From positions 1 through 50,354 of the forward strand of contig JAFGEI010000017.1 of the NCBI GenBank assembly GCA_016931695.1: a stretch of DNA of 50,354 nucleotides. Direction: 5' to 3'. Within the stretch, counting starts at the first letter, position 1. Each line of letters begins with the position of its first letter. Position numbers and translations under genes: made by a program. The notes beneath the pieces were generated by a model. The model saw nothing but the letters and a program-made list of their open reading frames with translations. It was not told the origin of the DNA and did no database searches. This document shows positions 1 to 6,544 of this stretch, in pieces. The DNA is from Anaerolineae bacterium (GTDB lineage Bacteria > Chloroflexota > Anaerolineae > B4-G1 > DUEL01).

Positions 1-1755
1 ATAGTTGTTGCCGGGGTAGATGTCCTCGGCGTAGGCGGGGTTGGCCATGATCCAGTCCTCCAGGCCGGGCGCGGTGGGGTCGAAGGCCGGCGCGGTGGGG
101 GCGCGGTCGGTGGAGGGCGGTGCGGTGTCGGGCTGGGGAGCATACTGCTGCGGCTCCGCTTCCTCCGCCATGGGGACAAACCCGCCGGGCATCTCGGCGA
201 ACTCAAAGTCGTAGGGATTGGGCAGGCGGTTGAGGATGGTGGCGTCCATCTGGTAGGTGGCCTGCCAGGGGACGGTGACGTGGATGGGAGAGGGTAAAAA
301 GACCACCGCCGCAGGCAGGGCAAAATCTTGCCGGGTGTCCATTCCCGACACAATGTCCACCGTCGCTGTCCTGGGGGCATGGTCCGGTGCGCTGGCAGTG
401 ACATTGTAGGTGCCTTCGTCGAGATAGATCTCATAGTAGCCATTGCCGGGGTTGGTATCGACGGAACCCCATCCGGCCACGTCTACCGTGGCCTCCAGGG
501 GCAGGCCGGTGTCGAGGTCGGTGACATAGCCCCACAGCAGGCCGCGGGGGGTGAGGTAGAAATCGACTGTGGTCACCATGTCGGTAAAGACCTCGATTGG
601 GGTCGTGATGCCGGTGGTGTATTGGATGTGCTCTGCGGTCATGGTGTAGACACCGACCATGGCTGTCATGGTGTAGTAGCCGCTGGCGTCTGTGTCTGCG
701 CTGAAGGCGTCAGCGGTCACCGTGGCGCCCTCGATGGGGGCCATTGTTGTCGCATCGTAGACGGTGCCGTTCAGATAGCCCATTTCTCCCATCGGAACGG
801 CGTAGGCGATGCTGGAGTGATTGCCGATGCTCCCGTGGGATGCCAGGGGGGTAAGAGTTCCTGCAGCCGGATCAAAGACGAACAGCTGGTTACCATCGAG
901 GGCGCTGGTGTAGATGACCTCGTTGATGCGGTCGGCCGCGCTGCTGCAATAAAAGCCGGGCGAGACGCCGTGGTCCTGCCCCGGCAGGGAGGGGTTGCTC
1001 AGGTCGTAGGAGCGGATCGGGTCGCTGCCGGTTTGGTAGTAGTAGCGGTTCCCCAATATGGAGCTGAAGCGGGCGTACTCGCCGTTTGAACCTGGCCCCA
1101 GGAGGAAATCGGTGATCGTCCAATCGTCCAGGTTGATCATGTGAGCGTGAACGGTTCCATACTCGCCGACGACGTACTGGTGCGTGGTGGGATCATAGTC
1201 GCCCATGACGTTGGTGGTAAAGGGCAGGGCCAGTGTGTTCCATACCCCGCCGGAGGTGTAGTAGAGGGTGGTGCCGTTGGCCTGGGTGTAGAGGAACTCG
1301 CCATCGCGGGTGATCTCCAGGTTGCAGTAGGAGCCAGAGGCCCCGCCCGGTGCAGCCATCACGTACGACCAGACGTCGACGGCGGGGTCATAGACCTCGA
1401 TCTGGGCGGGCGAGCGGCGGTAGGCGTATAGCTGACCTTCGGTGCTGACCGCCATTTGGCATCCGGTATCGTAGCCGGCGAGCGATGTCCAGGTGTCGGC
1501 AGCAGGATCGTAGACGGAGAAGGTGGTGTTCCCAGAGTCGAGGCTGGTCAGGTAGAGCAGGCCGCCGTCGGCCAGGGGCTGGGACTCGCTGAGCGGCCCG
1601 ATGGGGAGCTTGTCCAGGAATGGGGCGTTTGCCCAGCGCTCTGTTTCCGTCCCTTCTGGTTCCTGCGCCGAGATGGCAGGGCTAAGCGGGACGGCAAAGA
1701 GGGAAACCAATAACACCAGGGCCATTGGGATGGCCCAATTCTTGTACCGCTTCAT
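1..1755 (-). CDS. secreted Kelch-like / carboxypeptidase-regulatory-domain protein, 3' end outside window
   Basis: The frame runs open for 585 codons from an ATG at 1755 to the window edge, so the C-terminus is missing. The start follows a strong GGAGG ribosome site. Residues 1-31 form a Sec signal peptide (MKRYKNW, hydrophobic core, then AISAQ as the probable cleavage region). Residues about 40-315 carry repeated beta-propeller-like phrases such as VYDPAADTW, VYDPAVDVW and VFDPAAGTL, which resemble Kelch or YncE-type blades. Two carboxypeptidase-regulatory-like/Cna-B-like beta sandwiches follow (about 320-395 and 400-480), recognisable by GYLNGTVYD and GYYEIYLDEGTYNVTA. A Pro/Thr-rich linker (about 540-570) then leads out of the window. 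I infer an exported, probably surface or extracellular protein. The missing part could be a protease (S8-like proteins often carry such modules), but nothing here shows catalysis. Confidence 0.85.
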   Translation of the reverse strand, partial: MKRYKNWAIPMALVLLVSLFAVPLSPAISAQEPEGTETERWANAPFLDKLPIGPLSESQPLADGGLLYLTSLDSGNTTFSVYDPAADTWTSLAGYDTGCQMAVSTEGQLYAYRRSPAQIEVYDPAVDVWSYVMAAPGGASGSYCNLEITRDGEFLYTQANGTTLYYTSGGVWNTLALPFTTNVMGDYDPTTHQYVVGEYGTVHAHMINLDDWTITDFLLGPGSNGEYARFSSILGNRYYYQTGSDPIRSYDLSNPSLPGQDHGVSPGFYCSSAADRINEVIYTSALDGNQLFVFDPAAGTLTPLASHGSIGNHSSIAYAVPMGEMGYLNGTVYDATTMAPIEGATVTADAFSADTDASGYYTMTAMVGVYTMTAEHIQYTTGITTPIEVFTDMVTTVDFYLTPRGLLWGYVTDLDTGLPLEATVDVAGWGSVDTNPGNGYYEIYLDEGTYNVTASAPDHAPRTATVDIVSGMDTRQDFALPAAVVFLPSPIHVTVPWQATYQMDATILNRLPNPYDFEFAEMPGGFVPMAEEAEPQQYAPQPDTAPPSTDRAPTAPAFDPTAPGLEDWIMANPAYAEDIYPGNNY

Positions 1756-1957
1756 GGTGGATTCCTCCTTTTGTTTTCCGATTTACTCGAGTTTATACGT
1801 CGGGAGCAATTGTCGATCAAACCACCTCCTTTTCCATGTGCTTTTGCGCGGCGCTGTATGTGTCGAGAGCAGACAGAGACAGATTCGCCCGCGCAGGGCA
1901 GCAAGAGTATGTCATCAGGCTTGTGTTCCTTGGCGGCATGGATCGGCGTTTTGGAAT
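1756..1957 (-). other. about 200-nt 5' leader with a seven-codon mini-ORF
   Basis: This is the untranslated leader predicted from the promoter upstream. It contains one tiny frame at 1837-1817 (minus strand) encoding MEKEVV and a stop; its own GGAGGTGG stretch looks like a second Shine-Dalgarno sequence. I recognise no known riboswitch. The mini-ORF may be chance. Confidence 0.3.
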
Positions 1958-1963
1958 TGATCT

Positions 1964-1992
1964 ATGATATGAGAATTTTTGGGTTTTGTCAA
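1964..1992 (-). promoter_or_regulatory. sigma-70-type promoter for the secreted protein gene
   Basis: On the minus strand TTGACA (1992-1987), a 17-nt spacer and TATCAT (1969-1964) make a near-consensus promoter. Transcription would start near 1957, leaving a leader of about 200 nt before the ATG at 1755. Confidence 0.7.
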
Positions 1993-2055
1993 CCGGCTGT
2001 GCTTGGGATAGCTTTTTAATTCTTTGGGTTCTGGCAACTTTTGTAGTATAATAAT

Positions 2056-2203
2056 AACTACTCAGCTACGCTTCGCAGTTGCCCTCCGCGCTCGCGAAGG
2101 GAGGGAAAGCGGGGGTGTCGAGAGCGGCGAAGCCGCTCTCGACACCCCCATTTCTCCCCTTTTCGGAGCGAGGGCGTTACTCAGGCGGCTAGCCTGAGTA
2201 GTT
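2056..2203. repeat. 148-bp non-coding repeat with terminal inverted repeats and nested hairpins
   Basis: The ends are inverted copies: AACTACTCAG at 2056-2065 and CTGAGTAGTT at 2194-2203. Inside are three further palindromes: CTTCGC/GCGAAG (2071-2076 and 2094-2099), a perfect 18-bp-arm hairpin (2111-2149), and TACTCAGGC/GCCTGAGTA (2178-2186 and 2192-2200). A near-direct repeat beginning GTATAATAA flanks it (2046 and 2206). There is no open frame, so it resembles a MITE or REP-type element. Confidence 0.6.
2111..2149. repeat. perfect 39-nt palindrome, 18-bp arms with GAA loop (copy 1)
   Basis: The left arm begins GGGGGTGTCGAG and the right arm ends CTCGACACCCCC, with the core GCGGC-GAA-GCCGC. 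A diverged relative with the same core and loop ends the window at 50304-50354. Differences between the two copies are matched on both arms. Confidence 0.8.
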
Positions 2204-2215
2204 ACGTATAATAAA

Positions 2216-2314
2216 GGTAACTGCTCAACGGGTTGACCTTGAGAGCCCTCCCCTTTCTGAGGTGGGAGAGCTTCCAGGTGGGCAGCCTGCACAGTTGCTA
2301 ACAAAGGTAACTAC
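2216..2314. repeat. GGTAACTG-type repeat, degenerate
   Basis: It starts with GGTAACTG (2216-2223), contains AGAGCTTCCAGG (2267-2278), a degenerate CAGTTGC near 2291, and a second GGTAACTAC at 2306-2314. The same words in the same order build the larger element at 36098-36331, so the two appear related. No gene is visible between 1756 and 2378. Confidence 0.45.
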
Positions 2315-2378
2315 GGTTGCTTTGGTCGATTAGCACTGGCTGATTTTGAGACGCGATACGATCGAGGGAAGATTCATA

Positions 2379-3566
2379 GTGCCAAAGCAAAAATATGGAC
2401 CAGGTTTTACGCAGAGACTTTTGTCTCTTATCTCCGAGCCAGCGTTTATAAAGTTTGAAAACATATTGAGCGAGCCTAACTTTTTTAAAATTGTTGGAAG
2501 AACTCATTATGAGCGATGGCATTCAGCATTCTTTGGTTGGTTATTGGATGTTAATGGTTCACATCTACTATCCGATTATGTCTTAAGGCGATTCTTATTG
2601 CTACTTCTCAACGAAAAATGCCTGAAAGCGAAAGATCACTTGGAAAATTTTCTGATAGGTGTTTTGCCATTGATCGAGTTTTCGGAAATTCAGGTATCGC
2701 CTAATGAGAATATGTCATCTGAAACAAGTGTTGCAGGAGTGGGAAGATTTGACGTGTTTCTAACAGCAAAATATCATGACGATGGCAATACTGGAAACCT
2801 GAATGTCCTGTTTGAGCTAAAAATAGATTCGAAACCGGACGGGGAACAGTCCAAGAGATATGCGGACTGGATTTATGATAACCATCCCGGCGATGCTAAT
2901 TTTTTGATTTATCTAACACCCTGTCTAGCTCAAAATTCTAGATCTACGGTTGGTGATGAAAGGTGGTATTGCTTGGATTACCAGCTACTCAATGACAACC
3001 TGCTCATTCCACTCTTAGACCATCCAAGCCTCAATGAAAAGGTGAAGCCTTTCATTATCCAGTACATAAAGAACTTGAAAAACCGATACAAAGGAATCAA
3101 AATGGCAATTACCAATGAAGAGAAAAGGTTGGCTTTAGCATTGTACGAGAAATACAGTGATGTTTTTGATTCGATATATGACGCTCTTGTTTCATCGGGT
3201 GCTCTAGATTTCAGCACATCGGACGTGACTGAACCTAGGGGGAGGGTTACGGGGCGTTTGGCTGTTAGAATTGATCGGAAAATTTTCGCTAATGATACTG
3301 TTCGTCTACTTTTTAACGATGTTCTGGCGTATATCGTAGATAAAGGATATATTCTGAGAATTCCTTTGCCTTGGGGCACGAGTAAAAGTCGATATATAAT
3401 AACGAACGAAGAAATACCCATTCATCCAAACGGCAGAGATTTTTTCTATCCTGAATCTTATCAAGGGTACACGATCGAAACGCATTATGCCAGGGATCGG
3501 GCTTTGAAAGTTTTGAGTGATTTGTGTGAGAGGTTGGAGCTTGAATTTGAAGCAATAGATATATGA
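2379..3566 (+). CDS. PD-(D/E)XK nuclease family protein (PDDEXK_4-like)
   Basis: A 395-residue protein with the nuclease core of the PD-(D/E)XK superfamily: GRFDVF (Asp near 125), then VLFELKID (Glu near 146, Lys near 148), then a conserved Gln (near 157) and RYADW. It opens with RTHYERWHSAFFGWLL, typical of this family. A GTG at 2379 preceded by GAGGGAAG is preferred over the in-frame TTG at 2346, which has no ribosome site. The gene is markedly AT-rich, uses codons such as ATA and AAT freely, and sits beside repeats, unlike every neighbour. I infer recent horizontal acquisition. Such proteins are often found near phage-defence or restriction genes, but no partner is present here. It ends 20 bp from the convergent repair cluster. 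Confidence 0.8.
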   Translation: MPKQKYGPGFTQRLLSLISEPAFIKFENILSEPNFFKIVGRTHYERWHSAFFGWLLDVNGSHLLSDYVLRRFLLLLLNEKCLKAKDHLENFLIGVLPLIEFSEIQVSPNENMSSETSVAGVGRFDVFLTAKYHDDGNTGNLNVLFELKIDSKPDGEQSKRYADWIYDNHPGDANFLIYLTPCLAQNSRSTVGDERWYCLDYQLLNDNLLIPLLDHPSLNEKVKPFIIQYIKNLKNRYKGIKMAITNEEKRLALALYEKYSDVFDSIYDALVSSGALDFSTSDVTEPRGRVTGRLAVRIDRKIFANDTVRLLFNDVLAYIVDKGYILRIPLPWGTSKSRYIITNEEIPIHPNGRDFFYPESYQGYTIETHYARDRALKVLSDLCERLELEFEAIDI

Positions 3567-3586
3567 CGCCCTCATCCAGGGACGGT

Positions 3587-4483
3587 TCACCCCCGATGGG
3601 TCCTGCCCTCCGTGCTCTTGCCTGATGGGCCGGCCGCTTTTGCGACCAATTGCAGCCCGGTCATCCCTTCGACGGCCAGTTCGCGGATCGCGCCCTCGTC
3701 GAGCAGCGCCGCGATGGTGCGATCGAGCTCGCGCGGCGTCCATCCCATCACGTGGAACAATCTGGCGGCCATCCCGCGATCGATCGCGACGACGTTGTCG
3801 AGGTAGCGTTGCACCAGGGTCTTGCGGGCCGTGGCACGGCTGATATGACGCGCCTGGCCGGCCAGATCGGGAAAGTGGCGCAGCACGAGTTCGTAGACAA
3901 ACGCGTAACGCCACGCGCCGGCCTCGGCAACGCCCACCGGCAGTACTTTTAGCCCCACCTGCAATTCGACCAGTGCCCGCTCAAAAGCCGCCTTGGCGCT
4001 GTCGGCGCTCATGCGCGCCTCGCGGCGGAGGCGGACTGTATCCAGCGGGCCGTGTTCGAGGATCGCCTCGTAAATTGCTTTTGCGGCGGCGGTCAGTTTG
4101 CCGTCCCTGTACTCGGCGAGATAATCGTCCATGGCGCCAAAGTTGTCCGTACCGGCGTATACGTAGGGGAGCAGGTCGAGCGAGACCAGGGTGGCGCGCC
4201 GGCGCAGCAGCTTGCCATAGTACCACCACTTTTTGTCCAATGCATTGTCTTTCCAATCCCAGCACTTGCTGCCGTCGGGGTCGCCGTGCTCGTCAGGGAC
4301 CGCGCGCACCCGGCCGGCGATGGCGTGGAACAGGTTGGGCGTCTCAATCCCCTTGATCGGCCAAAAGTGACAAAAGCCGACTTGGTCGACAAATGCGCGG
4401 GCCTCGTCGATGGTGCGCAGGCGCCGCTCTGCGGTGCGGTGGTAGTTGAATTCTCGCTGTTGGCGGATGGCCTCGGCGTTCAT
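3587..4483 (-). CDS. AlkZ-related protein
   Basis: A 298-residue protein whose N-terminal half matches my memory of the AlkZ-related family: VDQVGFCHFWPIKGIETPNL, then CWDWKD, KKWWYYGKLLRRRATL and LLPYVYAG. The C-terminal part has helical segments resembling winged-helix repeats (AIYEAILEHGPLDTVRLRRE). AlkZ/YcaQ proteins are HTH_42 DNA glycosylases that unhook interstrand crosslinks; whether this branch is catalytic is unknown to me. Its ATG overlaps the stop of the upstream DUF6504 gene as ATGA, so the two are translationally coupled. The cluster around it supports a DNA-repair role. A longer in-frame extension upstream runs through the DUF6504 gene in another frame and was discarded. Confidence 0.75.
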   Translation of the reverse strand: MNAEAIRQQREFNYHRTAERRLRTIDEARAFVDQVGFCHFWPIKGIETPNLFHAIAGRVRAVPDEHGDPDGSKCWDWKDNALDKKWWYYGKLLRRRATLVSLDLLPYVYAGTDNFGAMDDYLAEYRDGKLTAAAKAIYEAILEHGPLDTVRLRREARMSADSAKAAFERALVELQVGLKVLPVGVAEAGAWRYAFVYELVLRHFPDLAGQARHISRATARKTLVQRYLDNVVAIDRGMAARLFHVMGWTPRELDRTIAALLDEGAIRELAVEGMTGLQLVAKAAGPSGKSTEGRTHRG

Positions 4484-4854
4484 TCCCTCTCCAGTATCTG
4501 GCGAAAGAGGAACCAGGCCCCCTTGCGCTGGTCGACGCCGTGCGGGGCGCGGTCGTAGTAGATGTCGAACACCTCGCCGCCGGCGGTGCGCACGCGGTAG
4601 TAATCCCGGCCCACGCCCCAGGAACCGCGCCGGCCGGCCGCGGCGGCGTGGGACGGGCGCATGTTGGCCGCCATGCGGCCGCGCCGCCGATAGTCGTGCC
4701 ACTCCTGGAGTAACGCTACCACCCGGTAGGCTCGCTCGTTCCAGATGAAACCGTCCGGCGCGCCAGGCCGCTTCTCCAGCGTGGGGGTCTGGTCAAAGAG
4801 GGCCTCCACGGGGGCGCCGATGAAGCGGGCGGGTGGGCGCTCTCTTTTGCTCAA
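4480..4854 (-). CDS. DUF6504 family protein
   Basis: A short protein of about 124 residues with FIWNERAYRV, VVALLQEWHDY, DYYRVRTAGGEVFDIYYDRA and the C-terminal KGAWFLFRQI, the pattern I associate with DUF6504. This family is commonly found beside translesion or repair genes in Actinobacteria, so a repair-accessory role is plausible but unproven. AGGAG lies 8 nt before a TTG at 4854; a GTG two codons earlier (4860) is only 2 nt from it, so TTG is preferred. It follows the radical SAM gene by about 30 nt and overlaps the next gene by ATGA. Confidence 0.65.
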   Translation of the reverse strand: MSKRERPPARFIGAPVEALFDQTPTLEKRPGAPDGFIWNERAYRVVALLQEWHDYRRRGRMAANMRPSHAAAAGRRGSWGVGRDYYRVRTAGGEVFDIYYDRAPHGVDQRKGAWFLFRQILERE

Positions 4855-4885
4855 CAGCACAGCTCCTGCCGATCGATGCCGGTGA

Positions 4886-6025
4886 TCAGGTGGACCAAAA
4901 GCTCAGTTGGCGGGCCGGGCGGCGGCCGTCCAACAGGATGAATGGCGCGGCGCGGTCGGCAGCGATGCGCAGCCGGCGCAGATCGCCCAGGTCGCGCAGG
5001 GTGCCCCGGCGCCGGGCGGCCAGCAGCTGCCGGGCGCCCTTGGGCCCGATCCCCGGCACCCGCAGCAGCAGTTCGTAGCCGGCCCGGTTCAGCTCGACCG
5101 GCTGTTCGGTCAAGTCCCGCTGCGCCCAGGCCAGCTTGGGGTCGACGTGGTGGGGAAGGTTGCCGTCGTCGTCAAACGGCATCTCTTCCAGGTCAAAGCC
5201 ATAATCGCGCAGCAGGAAAGAGGCCTGGTAGAGGCGGTGCTCCCGCAGCGGCGGGCTGGGTGCCGAGTCTGCCAGCGGGGTGTCCGCAACCGGGCGGAAG
5301 GAGCTGTAGTAGGCGCGGGCCAGGCCCAGGTCGTGATAGAGACGCACGGTGACGGCTAATAGCTCGAGATCGCTCTCGCCCGCCGGGCCGACGACGAACT
5401 GGGTGGCAGAGCTGGGGCCGCGTCCACCCGACTCGCGGCGAATTTCGTGCACCCACTTGAGGCGCTGGTAGAGATCGTCGTCGAATACTTTTTTGGGCGC
5501 CAGGCACTGCAGGCGCTGCGGGTTGGGGGCCTCCAGGTTGAGCGAGACCCGGTCGGCGAGGGACATGGCGGCCCTGATCTGGTCGCGTTCTGCGCCCGGC
5601 ATGATCTTGAGGTGGATGTAGCCGCCAAAGCCGCTCCGGCGGAGGATCTGCGCCGTGTCGATCAGCCGTTCCTGAACGCGCGTTGCGCCGCCGGCGATGG
5701 CGGAGCTCAAAAAGATGCCGGCCACGGCGTTTTGCCGGTAAAGCTGCATAAAGATGGCGGCCAATTCGTCGGGGCTGAACGTGGCGCGGCGAAAATCCCG
5801 CCCGGCGCGGAAGGGACAGTAGCGGCAGTTCTGCTCGCAGGCGGAAGTGAGCAGGGTCTTGAGGAGCGCAATGCGCTTCCCGCCGGGCATGACGGCGCGG
5901 TAAACACTGCCGGCCAGTGATGGGTCGGCGGTGGGAGGAGCGGCGGTCCCCTGCATGGCGACCTCCTCAGCCGGTTCATAGCTGGCGGCAGGGCCGAGCA
6001 GTTGTAGCTTTTCCAGGGCCTTCAT
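4886..6025 (-). CDS. putative DNA modification/repair radical SAM protein with helix-hairpin-helix
   Basis: A 379-residue radical SAM protein. Cysteines 63, 67 and 70 (CEQNCRYC) bind the 4Fe-4S cluster. GIFLSSAI and YIHLKIMPGA continue the barrel. Near residues 315-335, LLLRVPGIGPKGARQLL is a classic helix-hairpin-helix that binds DNA backbone. The combination matches the family named putative DNA modification/repair radical SAM protein (TIGR03916 type); its reaction is not established. It heads a three-gene unit with DUF6504 and the AlkZ-related gene. The ATG at 6025 lies only about 4 nt after the predicted transcription start and has no good ribosome site, suggesting a leaderless message. 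A LexA-type operator sits inside its promoter. Confidence 0.88.
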   Translation of the reverse strand: MKALEKLQLLGPAASYEPAEEVAMQGTAAPPTADPSLAGSVYRAVMPGGKRIALLKTLLTSACEQNCRYCPFRAGRDFRRATFSPDELAAIFMQLYRQNAVAGIFLSSAIAGGATRVQERLIDTAQILRRSGFGGYIHLKIMPGAERDQIRAAMSLADRVSLNLEAPNPQRLQCLAPKKVFDDDLYQRLKWVHEIRRESGGRGPSSATQFVVGPAGESDLELLAVTVRLYHDLGLARAYYSSFRPVADTPLADSAPSPPLREHRLYQASFLLRDYGFDLEEMPFDDDGNLPHHVDPKLAWAQRDLTEQPVELNRAGYELLLRVPGIGPKGARQLLAARRRGTLRDLGDLRRLRIAADRAAPFILLDGRRPARQLSFWST

Positions 6026-6035
6026 CTCTACTTCT

Positions 6036-6063
6036 ATTATACGAACAAATGTTCATTCGTCAA
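6036..6063 (-). promoter_or_regulatory. promoter of the radical SAM repair operon
   Basis: TTGACG (6063-6058), a 16-nt spacer and a consensus TATAAT (6041-6036) on the minus strand. The predicted start near 6029 leaves about 4 nt of leader. The -35 box lies inside the last codons of the upstream alkyltransferase-like gene. Confidence 0.8.
6043..6054. promoter_or_regulatory. LexA-type SOS operator
   Basis: GAACAAATGTTC is a perfect GAAC-N4-GTTC dyad, the operator form used by Bacillus and actinobacterial LexA. It fills the spacer between the -35 and -10 boxes of the radical SAM operon, the classic repression position. Confidence 0.7.
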
Positions 6064-6403
6064 GGGCAAAAAGTTCTTTGACCTCTGTCGGCGCCAAGCC
6101 GGCCCAGCCAAATTGCTCCCAATCGACCCGATCGTGGTCGTCGAAACGGATGCCTTCATCCTCCAACAGGGCGCGCTGCAGGCCTGCGCCATGCTCCTGG
6201 CAACTGGTCGAGATTCGCCCGTGGCGGTTGATCACCCGGTGCCAGGGGACGTCCAGGCCTGCCGGGGGGCTGTGCAGCGCCCATCCGACAGTGCGCGCGG
6301 CGCGCGGCTGTCCCAGCATGCAGGCGATGTCGCCGTAGGAAGCGACCTTGCCCGGTGGGATTTGACACACCAGGCGGTAGACCTTTCGAAAGAATCCCAT
6401 CAT
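6053..6403 (-). CDS. alkyltransferase-like (ATL) protein of the MGMT/Ogt family
   Basis: The 116 residues match the DNA-binding C-terminal domain of O6-alkylguanine-DNA alkyltransferase: VYRLVCQIPPGKVASYGDIA, RAARTVGWALHSPP, and the active-site loop PWHRVI at 53-58. The catalytic cysteine of the PCHR motif is replaced by Trp54, the hallmark of ATL proteins, which bind alkylated guanine without dealkylating it and hand it to nucleotide excision repair. The true start is one of two adjacent ATG codons (6403 or 6400). A longer frame upstream to 6586 runs through the promoter and was rejected. Predicted transcription starts at the first ATG, so the message is probably leaderless. Confidence 0.88.
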   Translation of the reverse strand: MMGFFRKVYRLVCQIPPGKVASYGDIACMLGQPRAARTVGWALHSPPAGLDVPWHRVINRHGRISTSCQEHGAGLQRALLEDEGIRFDDHDRVDWEQFGWAGLAPTEVKELFALDE

Positions 6404-6410
6404 AACGCCG

Positions 6411-6438
6411 AGTATACACGGATAGGGAGAGCTGGCAA
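6411..6438 (-). promoter_or_regulatory. promoter of the ATL gene
   Basis: TTGCCA (6438-6433), 16 nt, TATACT (6416-6411) on the minus strand. Counting 7 nt from the -10 box puts the start at 6404-6403, on the ATG itself. Confidence 0.6.
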
Positions 6439-6484
6439 CCTGTTGGGAAGGAGGCTTTTGCAGCGGATGGGCCAGGGGGTAAGA

Positions 6485-6513
6485 TTGACGCCCACTGCGG
6501 TGTGCGGTATAAT
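6485..6513 (+). promoter_or_regulatory. promoter of the rightward sugar/glycosyltransferase run
   Basis: TTGACG (6485-6490), exactly 17 nt, then consensus TATAAT (6508-6513). Transcription would begin near 6520, followed by GGGAGGAA and the TTG start at 6545. It diverges from the ATL promoter about 70 bp away. Confidence 0.8.
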
Positions 6514-6544
6514 CCGACCCGCACCTTGTTGGGAGGAATAACCA

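Noticed and set aside
2062-2304. Small minus-strand ORF of 80 codons in the repeat patch
   Set aside because: It consists wholly of palindromic repeat DNA; the predicted peptide has no family features and no ribosome site.
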